Shown in pieces: positions 1 through 11,265 of a DNA stretch of 64,000 nucleotides. This stretch comes from Atopsyche davidsoni. Lineage: Eukaryota > Arthropoda > Insecta > Trichoptera > Hydrobiosidae. A program made the translations under genes and the position numbers. Every line of letters begins with the position of its first letter. The first letter of the stretch is position 1. Below the pieces are notes generated by a model. That model did no database searches. It had not been told where the DNA came from and was given only the letters and a program-made list of their open reading frames with translations. The stretch is taken from positions 392,001 through 456,000 of the forward strand of contig JAILWY010000026.1 in assembly GCA_022113835.1 (NCBI GenBank), written 5' to 3'.

Positions 1-1246
1 TAAAAATATAAATATTTTTTCTTTTTATGCATAAGATGGATAATTTATACTTTTAAAAAACCGTTGGTCACCGTTATTGAGTTATTATTATCATTTAAAA
101 TAAAGTCATTTATAGTTAAAATATTTATTAAAGTAAAAAAGGTAAATATGTATGTATTTAATCAATTAAAATGCATAAGCCATGTCGTCAATTTTTTATA
201 TTATTTAAAATAATTAAAATAAAAATATTATTTAACCTTGCATAAAATATTGCCATCGAAATAACAGGGCGGTAAAGTGACTTCGCGTTTGGCCAGTGGG
301 GTCGCTCCTTACCGTTTTTTTTCAAAATAAATTGAATATGTATTTGGTTGATAAAACATAGGAAAATGGCTGGGATGAAGTGTGATCTGGGAAAAACCTA
401 CAACCTTTTTCTATTATTTTTTATAACATTTTTTTGTTTTCATATTACGTATAAAAAATATGATTATATATTTACGATACTTTTTTACAAAATATGTGTA
501 ACTAATAAACAATAAATATGTATGTATCTCGTAAAGTCTTTAATAGATTATGAAATAGATCAAAGAGAAAATACGTGTATTTAAAAATCCAATCATGTGT
601 TGCTTTTCTTTTTCTTCTCTCTTTTGAGCTACCTTTCGCGAAGTAAAAAATCGTATATTCCTGAGAAGTCGTATATTCCAATCGCGTCTTCTACCACTGA
701 CAGAGCCGGTACTGCCGCTTCAGCAACGACTATCGGCTGAAGACCCGTTACATTTTTGACTCTTTTACTCAACAACTATCGGTACTATTTTTCAATATTT
801 ATCAACTCGAATGTAGGATTAACCATTCTATTCTGTATTGATCTTATCTGGTAAATTCTAGTACTATAATGAATAAAGTTTTCAATGGCCTCTAAAATAT
901 CTTACTAATTCGAGCCTCAAAACAGAGCACTTGTTAATATTGTAGCAATGAAATATACCGTCATTAGCTTTTACATTGAACTATTTTTTTATAATCAAAG
1001 CCTAAAATTATTAGAAACCATAAATATATAAAGCAGGATTAAAAATGTTATAATTTAATTGTATCACATCTGAGTAAATTTGAGTTGACAGAATGTAGTG
1101 GGTTTTTTTTACTGTCGGCTCCAGGCAGCGCTGTGGTACTACTTCCGGGTGTCGGCAGCTGGTCTTTAATTGTATAAATTAATATTTAGTGGGTAGCAAT
1201 TTTAGTGTCGTAATTCATACTCTTGACATTAAAAATACTTTTGAGT
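1..1246. other. AT-rich non-coding stretch
   Basis: No supportable gene. The sequence is AT-rich with many stops in all frames. Two small GC-richer patches occur at about 690-740 and 1110-1160, without recognisable motifs. Confidence 0.6.
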
Positions 1247-1310
1247 ATTCAATATTTTTGACAGAGAGAATATTAATTCCACCAAGTACTCTTTGTCAAA
1301 AATATTGAAT
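1247..1310 (+). repeat. Family A repeat, tail-only copy
   Basis: This 64-bp hairpin begins ATTCAATATTTTTGACAGAG and ends with the inverse of the same sequence. The right side (CCACCAAGTACTCT then GTCAAAAATATTGAA) is the constant 3' tail of the palindromic family seen at 13.9, 42.6, 58.5 and 59.5 kb. The arms with the hammerhead-like core are absent, so this is either a tail-to-tail remnant or a deletion product. Confidence 0.65.
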
Positions 1311-1526
1311 ATATAACGAGGAAATTTTTTTTTCACGACTAACCCTGTATACGCCAAAAAAATAAATACATTCTTTAAATATGAAAAAAAATCACTGACA
1401 GCATAAAATTCAATAAAAATACAAAAAAAAGTAGACAGCGAGGTCATGTGCAAATAAAAATCATCACAAATAAAGCCTGCAGTTGACACATGTTCAAATT
1501 CATAATTAAAGTATCTCTACGTTCAG

Positions 1527-1745
1527 AAATAACCCTGTGGGCATCGCACCCGCGACCTTTGGCGTAGAAGTCACAGTGAGATCACCGGACAGACCGCGGA
1601 TGCTTGGGATCAAGGTTATCGAGATGTTTATTGTACGCGCTCGAGGGGGGTTCACACCGGCAGCTGATGGCTGTCCACGGCGATACTGCCTCCAAAACGA
1701 CCGTAAGAGAGAGCGGCAAACCACTTCAGCGATACAACCTTAAAT
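1527..1745 (-). repeat. GC-rich repeat with tRNA-like B box (possible SINE)
   Basis: A sharply bounded GC-rich block sits in AT-rich flanks. On the minus strand it holds GGGTGCGATGCCC, one mismatch from a RNA polymerase III B box (GGTTCGANNCC), preceded by AAGGTCGC. The A box is not convincing and I found no second copy here. A 72-residue open frame crosses it but resembles no protein I know. A decayed tRNA-derived SINE is the best guess. Confidence 0.35.
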
Positions 1746-2302
1746 CCAAAAATATGGAAAATTTCAATAATTACATTTAGTAATTACAGGTAGTAAGAAG
1801 GTTGTGCAAGAGTCTCAGAAAGAATAGAATGGGGTGACTAATAAGATTGAGCTTTCAAACCGAGAACCAGGCTGGACATCTTCACCTTATCTGCTATAAA
1901 AGCAGCGAACAACAAGGGACCACGATTCTCAGTTATGAGGCGTCTAACGGAGGAAAAGCTTTTTAACTATATTTCAAACTAATGGCGCAATTATTTATTC
2001 CGTTTAAATATAAGTTTGAGGACACTTTTGTCGCTAAGATGCGAATGCAAGAACCGTATCCTTAATGCGATAATAATGTAATTTTAAACTTGGATCCTAG
2101 TTCGTTATCTCCTAGCCGTTTATATGTATGCTTATGTACGGAAGGTTTACACTCCAGTATGAATATCGCTTTAGTATACTCACACGTCATATGTGGACAT
2201 CTCAAATATAAGCGGAGATCGCTGCGGTCCATTTAAACACTTAAAAAAATTCAATAGCAGGACGGTTGTGCTTACGTCTGTGCGTCCACCGAGCGGGCAC
2301 CG
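1746..2302. other. AT-rich non-coding stretch
   Basis: No gene or recognisable repeat seen. Confidence 0.55.
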
Positions 2303-2356
2303 GCTGCGGTGGCGGTGGCGGTGGCGGTGGCGGCCCGCTGCGGTGGCGGTGGTGGC
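2303..2356 (+). repeat. (GGTGGC)n microsatellite
   Basis: About seven imperfect units of GGTGGC/GGC in a GC-rich spot within AT-rich DNA. Open frames across it give only poly-Arg/Trp/Gly or poly-Pro and are repeat artefacts. Confidence 0.85.
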
Positions 2357-4939
2357 CTACGGGCGCGCTTCTCAGAATTACTATTTTTTCAAAATACATT
2401 TCTCTTATAATTAAAAGACACATATTTTTTACAATAATTAAAATATTTTTTCAAATAATCAGAACTTACATAGTTTTAAACAGATAAACGCCCGAAGTAT
2501 GACCTTTTATCTGAGTAACATAGTGCTGTCCTAATTAAGAACTTGATGTCATATTATAACAAGACTGAATAACATATCTAAAATTCTAATTCCGATTCAA
2601 TTACATAATTAGAAGTCATTTATTTTAAAAGTAACAATTTTGACACTTAAATTTATATTATTTTGTAACTCCGATTCTCATTTTATTTATACATTGTACG
2701 TATTTATTAATTAATATTTCAATAATTTTGTAAACTAAACGAAACGGAACAAGTTTTTTTTTTACAATATTTGTAAGACTTTTTCAAAACTACTTTCTTA
2801 TGATGGCATCTAATCAAAGGTGCCTAACTCAATTTATTACATTGTTTCATTATAAAATTAGGTGTATTAAAATAAAAAATTCGTTTGAGTTTATTATAAA
2901 AAAATAAATTAAAACCGATGCGTAATCTTCTTAAAAACATTGTGGGCATTAAATACTAATAATACGCTCACAAACAATGAAATAACTACGAAGATCCATT
3001 AAAAAGGAATAATTTTTAGTATTTCTATAAGTAATGTATACTTTATTGGATATCCACATCGTCTTTTACATATTAGCCTAGAGACATGTCTCATAAAAGA
3101 TGAACACAAAATAAATAAATACGGAACATAATAGATACGAGCTCTCCTTTCACGGCGACAGATAGAGGCATAATTCAATCATATTTATCTTGCAGTTAAA
3201 TCAGAGCGGAACTCTCATAATATTATCTGCCCTAAAAAATGCTGAATAATGAAAGATTTCAATAAAAATAAATTTTATATCAGTTTTCCACAATGGAAAA
3301 GGAAAGTCAGACACGAAAAATCCATAAAGTCGGAATAAATTATGCAAAAACGTGCCTTCGGGAGTGTATGAATAAAGCAGATTTTTTGTGACACCTGATA
3401 CCAAATGGATGGAACTCTGAAAAAAGCGGGGACTTGAGGTGCGAGCGAGGCCTCTCCGTAACGAACAATAGCTGAATTATGAAATGTGGGAAAAACCTTT
3501 CCTTCACCACATTTTATCTACAACGTTCTTATTTGAGAGATTAAACAAAATAACGCCGATTGGTCTTAAATGTAAATCATTTTGATATATAAATACACTT
3601 AATACGATTAGATTAGTAATATCGCGGATCAGTTCTCAAAAAATAACAAATAAATTGCATAGTTTTATATAAACTAATCTTTTTTACATATTTAAAAAAA
3701 ATCAAATGTTTGTTCATATTATACAACCAACGAATCGTATTTCTGTTTCTCCCTAGAGAGTTCTTAATGATTAAAGCTATTCACGACTGCATCTTCCTTA
3801 GGGCGCAAATATTAATAAGTCCCAGTCGGTATAGACTGTTGCCGACTCAGCTGGCGGACGAGGTATCGGTGTTCCCTGCGAGCAGACTCACAATAAAAAA
3901 ATATTAACTCTACTGGAAAATATGTTCTCATATAGTCATTACTCTACTAAAGTTACAAAATAATTGAAAAAACTTCTGCTCGCATAATTTAATTAAAACC
4001 ATAGTGCATAATTCACTAATTTATTAAACATTCGTTTTCAAAATAAATATTGTATAATATGTATATTCCAATGCAACAACGTGTAGATATATACATTCGT
4101 TTCCATTTAATTAGCACTTTGATAATGTTTGCATAAAATATGACTATATATACTGCTTTACATGAATAATATTGGAGCTGTCACCGTATATCTTTTCGGT
4201 GAAATTATGAAATGGTTTACGGACCTTAAGGTACCGCGAGAGATACATACCTAGAAGCAGGGTCGAATATGTCGCCGATTGTATTATTAAATACCACCAT
4301 TGTCCGAACAGTGTGCTATATCAATCGCTTCAATAGGACACAACTGGACTATTGAGGATTGCCACTTCACTCCAATTGCTAATGTCACTCTCGGCTCGCG
4401 GCTCTCAACCGTCCGGGCTGGTCTGCGTCATATTACTCGCGAACTATCACAGACACCACTGGAAGCAAACCGCTTCACGCGCAGTAATTAGCGAGCACTG
4501 GCTGCCCTCAAATATACTATTCATTGATTAACCTCTGCATCTAATTAGACACGGTTTCGCAGTATCGGTCTGAATATATAATATACTACTTCGCAAACAG
4601 TTCGGTTATTTATAGCTCATAAAAATTTTGAACGTTATCGCCCGCGATATTAACGGGTCATCGACGAAACTCTCAACTATCGACACACGGCGGGTCGACC
4701 GCGTGCGAATATATAGGTTTATGCAACACATTTGTAATGAATCCTTACCGATTCGCTCGAATGAAAACTAACAGAAAAAACATCGTCTATTTTATTACGT
4801 TTAACAGCGTAAGTGATTTATTTTCCACGCTGGCACCCGCATTTCACTCGACAGCCGTATATGTGTATACTTGATTATTAAAGTCACAACAGAGCACCGA
4901 TAAGATCGCAAACACCGATAGACGTTTCAATCTGGAAGA
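2357..4939. other. AT-rich non-coding stretch
   Basis: No supportable gene. Short open frames lack coding character, splice context or recognisable domains. A moderately GC-richer patch occurs around 4380-4480. Confidence 0.55.
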
Positions 4940-5234
4940 TGTCAAAAGAAGGACGCGCCGGGAAACTTTGGAAAAGGAGCTCGCGTGGGTGCAGGGCGGC
5001 CCAAGTCTTCGCTCGCGTGTCGGGCGGGCGGGGCCGTCAAATCACAAAGCGGGACTGTCGTACATTTTTTGTTAGGAGATGAATACTTAATGCGCCGCCA
5101 TCCTGGGGGCCCGGGCCCCTCTGCCCTCTCGCTCGCGTCCCCGCGGCCCTCTCGCTCTCTCCGGGAGACGACCTGGCCTCGTGTGCAGTCCACGGTTCCG
5201 AGCCGCATACGAGGTTCACGTGACGTTGGCGTTC
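4940..5234 (+). promoter_or_regulatory. GC-rich island; possible promoter or first exon
   Basis: About 290 bp of strongly GC-rich DNA ends abruptly at a plus-strand splice-donor match (TTC|GTAAGT, GT at 5235-5236) where the composition drops back to AT-rich. Just upstream, CACGTGACGT at 5217-5226 combines a perfect E-box with a CRE half-site. The same architecture, GC-rich exon then donor at the border, occurs in the better supported gene at 7961-8117 on the other strand. No downstream acceptor or coding exon could be tied to it, so promoter or 5' UTR exon is only a hypothesis. Confidence 0.3.
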
Positions 5235-5240
5235 GTAAGT

Positions 5241-6400
5241 TTTAAACCATTCCGAATGTATTTATGTTTTTTTACTGAAGGGTTATAATTGGATTGGAAT
5301 GGTATATTCGAGTTATTCAAAGTTAAGTTTTCATTTTGTTAGCCAACTAGTAAAATAATTATCAAATTAATGCACGATTATTGAAATTTTCAAGATATTT
5401 ATCGCTAGTAGTCAGATAGGTCCTTCGATGAGACTAAAAATGGTCACATCTTGTCAAAAGCAGTAGTAAGCATAAATTAGTGCAGTAGTCAACGGACATC
5501 CTGCTCGGTTAAACATTATGTTATTCTTAATAAAATTTATACAATTATTTTATTTGACCCGTTATACAAATTTCAGATAAAATTATTAAAGTTGATATCG
5601 TTAATTTCTTTTGAACACCAAATGTATATTCAAGATGAATTCAATTTAAGTAGTTTAAAAACAACAAAATTTTCATTGGATATGTAATTCAAAATATTAA
5701 ATACCACGCACAATAAGTTTTGATAGGAAAAAACACGGTTCAAGTAAAATGAGAGCACTGGCGGCGCAGTAGATCCGTAACAATAAGGCCAACAAGCACT
5801 CCCACCGCCGCCGGCTACGGCCACTAGCAACTGTCACACACTTCTCACTATAGATAAATATGTTTTATAAACACAGATTTGAATGTTTTGGTGGCAATAA
5901 GACTTTGCGTTAATATTTTACAATTTATCAAAAGAAAATATCATGGAACTCTAAAAATCCCATCTGGCGAATATGCTACTGTCACCTCTGTTTCATCCCA
6001 ATACAGGATTACGGTCACGCTTAATATTTCTAAGACTGACGCAAACAGTTTATCCTTGAAATACGACATTGAAACTGATGTTATTTTTTTTGGAAATTAA
6101 AAAAAATATATTTTAGACATATTTTTTTATATTAAAAGACGAGTTTTACAAACATTCGCATCATACATTTCACGGTGTTATGAAGAATACACAAATCAAA
6201 CAATACTAATAAAGTCTTGACATTCAAGCTGAAAATAAATAAAATGTATGAAACAATGTTTGTTCAGTAGGTTTTTTCTTCATAACAATAAATATACAAT
6301 ATTTAAATAAGTAATTCAATTTTATGTATAATACCAAAACATAAACAAAATTATTAAATATGTTATTTAGGTGTAAATATTACATCCTAGTAAAAATTTG
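5241..6400. other. AT-rich stretch; 3' flank of the secreted-protein gene
   Basis: No separate gene seen. The part just below 6416 is the downstream region of the minus-strand gene and must hold its 3' UTR. I found no clean AATAAA on that strand close by. A short GC patch lies at about 5755-5830. Confidence 0.5.
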
Positions 6401-6415
6401 GAGTACACATTAGTA

Positions 6416-6934
6416 TTATACATTTGTTACGAAGAATCCTTTGTATTTTTTCAGTTCGGAAGCGCCCGGCAGCCTCACTTTGCGGGTGATCGGGTCAATC
6501 ATGATGTCGAACTTCTTCGCCAGGTGCTGGGCCAGCTTCCTCTCCCGGGTGGTATCTTCCTTCTCCACGCTCACCCCGTAGCGCACCAGCGACGGGTTGT
6601 CGGGGAACATGAAGTCCGTGTTGGCCTTGTAGCCGGTCTCTATGGAGTTGGCCTCCGCCGGGCCTCGCGCCGGGCCTCCCTCTGGGCCTCCCCCTGGCCC
6701 TCCCCTCGAGCCTCCCCCTGGGCCTCCCCCTGGCCCTCCCCTCGAGCCTCCCCCTGGGCCTCCCCCTGGCCCTCCCCTCGAGCCTCCCCCTGGCCCTCCC
6801 CTCGAGCCTCCCCCTGGGCCTCCTCCTGGGCCTCCCCTCGGGCCCGCGAGCCTCTCGCGCCACTCCGGGGCGACGCGCGTCCCTTCCGCGCACACCAGCA
6901 GCGCAACCCAGAAAACCACTATGCTATTATTCAT
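6416..6934 (-). CDS. Secreted glycine-rich protein, coding exon 2
   Basis: This exon encodes 172 residues to a TAA stop. Residues 1-18 are a clear signal peptide (short polar start, hydrophobic IVVFWVALLVC, then A-E-G). Residues 31-92 are a low-complexity array of GGPGGG and GGPGGGSR units, encoded by a GC-rich minisatellite. Residues 93-172 are a non-repetitive charged C-terminal part containing a RERK basic site near 130 and ending KGFFVTNV. The ATG at 6934 directly follows a splice acceptor (pyrimidine-rich tract, CCACAG at 6935-6940). The GC-rich exon 7961-8117 ends with ATG at a GTAAGC donor, so splicing gives Met-Met-Asn-Asn in phase 0 (173 residues) with a 1026-bp intron. I do not recognise the family; a secreted matrix, salivary or precursor-peptide role is possible. 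The opposite-strand open frame is a shadow of the repeat. Confidence 0.75.
   Translation of the reverse strand: MNNSIVVFWVALLVCAEGTRVAPEWRERLAGPRGGPGGGPGGGSRGGPGGGSRGGPGGGPGGGSRGGPGGGPGGGSRGGPGGGPEGGPARGPAEANSIETGYKANTDFMFPDNPSLVRYGVSVEKEDTTRERKLAQHLAKKFDIMIDPITRKVRLPGASELKKYKGFFVTNV
6656..6843 (-). repeat. Coding minisatellite (Gly-Pro-Ser-Arg repeats)
   Basis: Units of about 18 and 36 bp are made from CCTCCCCCTGGG and CCTCCCCTCGAG blocks on the plus strand. All stay in frame for the minus-strand gene, giving GGPGGG and GGPGGGSR peptide units. The mRNA strand is G-rich with many GGG/GGGG runs, so length variation and G-quadruplex formation are plausible. Confidence 0.85.
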
Positions 6935-7960
6935 CTGTGGACGAAAAAAGTCAAATTGTAGAAATATCTAATGAAGTTTTGTCTCTCATGTTTCTATGCA
7001 TACGTATCTTTTGTACGTTTCGAAACTAAAATTCGGAATAATTATGGCTGCTGCATTACTAGAAAAAGGAAGGAAAAGACTTACTCAATTAAATTGGAAA
7101 TTTTATCCACAATGTATTATATAAATGTCGCGTGCGCGTCAACCGGTATCCACGGCGTTACAGAAGAAAACTAATAATTTTCTATTTAATATTTGATTTG
7201 AAATTGAGTTTAAAATAAGATCATAACAAATTAGGATAAAAAATAATATTTTTAAAAAGGTCTTCCTGCAAATTAACGAAAAAACGAATGGTGATTTTGA
7301 TAAAAAAATATCGCTAAATTATTAGAAGTGTTCTTAATTGTGAAATTTTATCTTTTTGTAAAATACATTAAAAGAAAAACCCATTAACATAAATGTTAAC
7401 AATTATAATATCTACGTGTTTTTTATTGAATTTATAATTTTAACTAAATAACTATATCAGGTGCCTCACGTATATTAAGTGGTCAATACCTAATATTTGA
7501 TGTTAAAACCTGACGAAAGAACTTGATTATTTAGCTGAATTGATTGTTATCACAATGCAATTTATTCATACAATGCACAGGAAAAAAAAATCATTTGAAA
7601 ATAAATCGTCGACATTTTCGTTAATATTTTATAATAAACATTGTCAAACCGGTAACTTTCACAAAATCAACCGAGTGTATTTCGACATACAAATAAACCG
7701 ACGCGTCATGTGATCAAATATGAAATTTAAATGTGGCTTTAACTTCATCATCAAACGCAATACAAGAACAGTGTGACTAAACTTTAACACAACCTTTAAT
7801 ATAAAATATAGGTCAATCGTAATACTCCAATTTCTCGCAGTATATAGAATAAAATCAACGGCTATAGCTCAATATAAAAAACTACCGCCTTCGTCATGTT
7901 AACACAAAGCAGTGAAAAACTTAAAAGCAAGTGCAGATATAAAGAATTTGATTTGCTTAC
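6935..7960 (-). other. Intron 1 of the secreted glycine-rich protein gene
   Basis: Minus-strand donor GTAAGC (7960-7955) and acceptor CCACAG (ending 6935) bound 1026 bp of AT-rich sequence without another gene. The composition contrast with both flanking exons is sharp. Confidence 0.65.
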
Positions 7961-8117
7961 CATGTTGTGTGAGGCTGTGTGAGGCTGTGTGAGGCTGTGA
8001 GGCTGTGAGGCCGTGTGGTCGCGAGACTGCAGACAGCTCGGCGAGTCCTCCGGGCGGCACTGCACCTGAGCGGCGACTGCGCGACAACTCCCCGCGACTC
8101 CTCGGCGACCGACCGCT
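7961..8117 (-). other. Exon 1 (5' UTR plus start codon) of the secreted-protein gene
   Basis: On the minus strand this GC-rich exon reads through a CCTCACA-type tandem repeat and ends CACACAACATG|GTAAGC. I see no other ATG between 8117 and the junction, so the start codon is the last codon of the exon. Joined to 6934 it continues in frame. The 5' limit is set at an initiator-like TCAGC (A at 8117) with a TATAATATA at 8151-8159. That spacing, about 35-42 bp, is slightly long, so the start site is approximate. Confidence 0.55.
7966..8015 (+). repeat. (GTGTGAGGCT)n minisatellite
   Basis: Three GTGTGAGGCT units followed by GTGAGGCT variants. It lies in the inferred 5' UTR exon of the minus-strand gene. 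Confidence 0.85.
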
Positions 8118-8200
8118 GACTAATGAACTTTTAATGGCCGAACCGATCGCTATATTATACCAAAACTCATGCCTACACGCAGATAAGCTGTTTCGAATCA
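8118..8200 (-). promoter_or_regulatory. Putative core promoter of the secreted-protein gene
   Basis: It contains TATAATATA (minus strand, 8159-8151) upstream of an initiator-like TCAGC at 8119-8115, next to the GC-rich first exon. The assignment rests only on position and weak consensus matches. Confidence 0.3.
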
Positions 8201-8284
8201 AGTCGATGCAAATTACTGTGATTCCTGAAATATTTGTTCATACAAACTTCTTAAGAGGGGCATTAACCGAACACTTTACCTAAT

Positions 8285-8990
8285 GGCATTTTATTGCGGG
8301 CATGAGTGCAGACTTCCAGTAAGTTGTAATATGCGCACTCCGATTGTGGTAATTATATCACACCATGTATACTTAACTGCCATTTCAATTATTTAAAATA
8401 GCTGTTAGCAGCTACTATTGGTGTTGGGAATCGACGATTAAAATTAAATTCACCAGTGACAAGTGAAATATGACATCCCCTCTGGAGGTTTCAGTTTGAA
8501 GCGAGCTCATCTGGCCTTTGATATGTGTGTTTAAAACTTATTGAGTTTAAATTATGTGACATTTCCACTCATGGATTCAGGACACAGGGTACTGCGCGCC
8601 TGCAAGAATCTTTTGAACGATTTATTAGTGCATACAAGTGTTGTATTAGCTTTAGAATTAAGATAAAACTAAAGTTAGATATTTTTGTTAAGTAAATATT
8701 TTTCTATTTGAAGCACATGCTAATCTATTTAGATGCTCCTAATAACGACCCCCTCGGTCATTCTAGGAACGAAAGGTATTTTATACTTTGACCTTTACGC
8801 GGCCACGGGTGAATTATTGAAAATTAAGATATTAAACAGACTTAGCAGCAGATAATAAATGATTTAATATTTTAAGGAACATGTACAACTCTCGTGATGA
8901 ATAGTATAAATTTATTGCATACAGATGTGTGGTCTCAAATATTCAATTTCGAGAGTTACCTCTTAGAAAAGACTTAAGATATATTTGATT
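8285..8990. other. AT-rich non-coding stretch
   Basis: No gene or repeat recognised upstream of the secreted-protein gene. Confidence 0.5.
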
Positions 8991-8999
8991 TATATAGAT

Positions 9000-9590
9000 T
9001 TGGGTCTCACGATAGCGTTCTATTTTTTGTGAGACCTAAGATTGAATATAAGCCCGCCCTTCCCCTTGGAAGGGCAGTGTGAGCTCAGGGACGGGCTTGG
9101 AAGCCACGCGCGCCCACAGAATATTCGGCCGCGAGTCGGCGTATATTTTGGCGGCATATTTGCCGTGTAGTATCGCTCCGGTGGATTAAACATCCGTTGT
9201 TAGTAAAGTAGAGGTCGTGCAAACCTCAGTGAATATACAGCCGCAAATTGGGCGTATATTGTGACATAATGTCACATGTGAAAGTTTTAAATTACCGACC
9301 CCTGTGTCGGTTTAAAAGTGAAAATAAGTGTCGTATATAAAATTAAATAAATAAGTATCTCATAAGTGAAGTCAAAGTGTTACATGTAACATCTTTGGAA
9401 ACATATATTATAAAAAGTTGGTAATAAAGTTGAAATAAAAGTTTACGCAAACAAAGTGTTTGAATCTACCTAATAATACAGTCCACTTAATATTCACGAA
9501 CTTTGGCGAATTCGTGAAATCACACCGAAGAAATTGAACGTTTACCAGTGTCTCGAAAGCGAGAACCAAACCTGGTAGGCGTCGCCAACA
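9000..9590. repeat. Unassigned GC-richer block with inverted repeats, possibly LTR or leader remnant
   Basis: It contains several short stems: GTCTCAC with GTGAGAC (about 9003-9034), AAGCCCG with CGGGCTT (about 9050-9100), and TACCAG with CTGGTA (about 9543-9577). The text resembles an LTR plus untranslated leader of a retroelement, but no matching second LTR, primer site or coding region was found. It is listed because it is compositionally distinct. Confidence 0.25.
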
Positions 9591-9596
9591 ATTGGT

Positions 9597-9598
9597 AT

Positions 9599-9672
<74 letters not shown>
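9597..9672. repeat. (CA)n(TA)n microsatellite
   Basis: About 22 bp of CA followed by about 50 bp of AT. Tyr-Ile and Thr-His open frames across it are artefacts. Confidence 0.97.
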
Positions 9673-9673
<1 letters not shown>

Positions 9674-11265
9674 AATAACGTAACGGTCACCATTTGGATA
9701 ACATCATCTTTTAGAAATAATTTCCCATTTTGTATTCTTATAATCAACAACAAAAAAAAATATTTGATTACAAGTAGTTTTTGTTTTTACTGAACTAACA
9801 AATACCCGATACTTTGTTTGGACACCATGTATATATAATATATGCCAGGATAACAAATCTACCTAGAATCCGACTACAACGAGCTTCGTATTTTCGTCTG
9901 ATGAGGTTTTATAATTTTCAAACATATCACCACTTGACCGTTTGAGCTATAAATTGTTCCAAATGCCAAGGATTTCAGCTCTGACTGTTCTTCTCTTCGC
10001 ATGAAGCTGGCTTCCTTCACCAGTGACCTATTATGATATGGATGAACCGAACACGCACGGTTCCATAGTTGTAACTTTAGAGAAAAATAACCTGTAAAAA
10101 TTATCAGTTTATTCGATAATTTTAACTATTAGAACCATTTTTTAAAAACATTTTGTAACGTTATTTTGAAGCAGTAAAATATATCGGAATGGGTTTTAGT
10201 GTAGGTTATCACGACTGTGAAGTCAATTCCAATCAAAACTTATATTAAATGACTCAGTCTCCGTGGTTATTTTTTGTTTTCTCTAAACACTCACTATGGC
10301 CAGCTAGTTCCACTGTAATCCATGACGTAATACTTCAATGCAATACTCGCGATTGGTGCCAGCGTACTGTTTACGAATCCAATGGAATTAATGAGTACTT
10401 TCACATATCCAGAACAGAGCAAACAGGCCCAAACAATACGCAGAATTTTTCAACAATACGCAAACAATTAATATTGATTCAATACAAAAGGAATGATTTC
10501 ATACTCTTGATTTTCGAAATTCTGAAGATGTTTTTTTGATTGATGATGCGCGCCCAAGTCTAGCCAACCTCCGCCTCGCCTCGCGCAGCAAGTGCTTCCC
10601 CGCCAGGTGTAATGTTTACTTGAGTTTCTATGCTATCGGGCAACATTAAAGAGACACTAAAGTAATACAAATAATCACTAGAATTCGCTACGATATTAAT
10701 TAATTTACATTGGTGTTTCGAGGCTTACTAGAATGGAAATGTTTTTCATGAAGATTAATTAACAAAAGTGTCAAATACACACCATCGCGATTCCAGGAAT
10801 TAGAGATACATTTGGATATTTTTTTGCTAAAAACGTTTATTGACATATTTTATTTATTATTGACTGGCACAAAATAACTTATTTCTTCTAGAATTTTCAT
10901 TTGGGTGACTTATAGGATATTTTGTTTGAGCTCTTCTTGGACATAAGTCAAATGTGATTCATTAAATAACCATTAAGCTTTTGATATTATTTTTTGAATA
11001 AATGATAAGACAATACGCACTATACAAATCTAAGCATATATATATCGCAAGAGCTTCCAAAAAATATGATTAATAAATTTCCCACACCGAGACGACTATT
11101 GACTTACTCATTTTTTTCTTAAAAACTTCTAATAGATATATTAAGAAGAGAAACTGGATATACAACTAGAATTTAAAGGTGTATCCGCTTACTTAAATTA
11201 ACCAAAGAGAATTGAGTCCCGTTATTCAGTTCATCGAAGGTCCGTCATAAAACTCTATACGCATT
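9673..11265. other. AT-rich non-coding stretch
   Basis: No supportable gene. The open frame at about 10249-10539 has no recognisable domain or splice context. Confidence 0.5.

Noticed and set aside
4300..4491. 63-residue open frame
   Set aside because: No domain, no splice context, composition not distinct; chance frame.
6398..6961. 187-residue plus-strand frame with Pro/Ser/Trp repeats
   Set aside because: It lies opposite the signal-peptide gene; its repeats mirror the minisatellite, it starts inside the other gene's 3' part, and it lacks splice or signal features.
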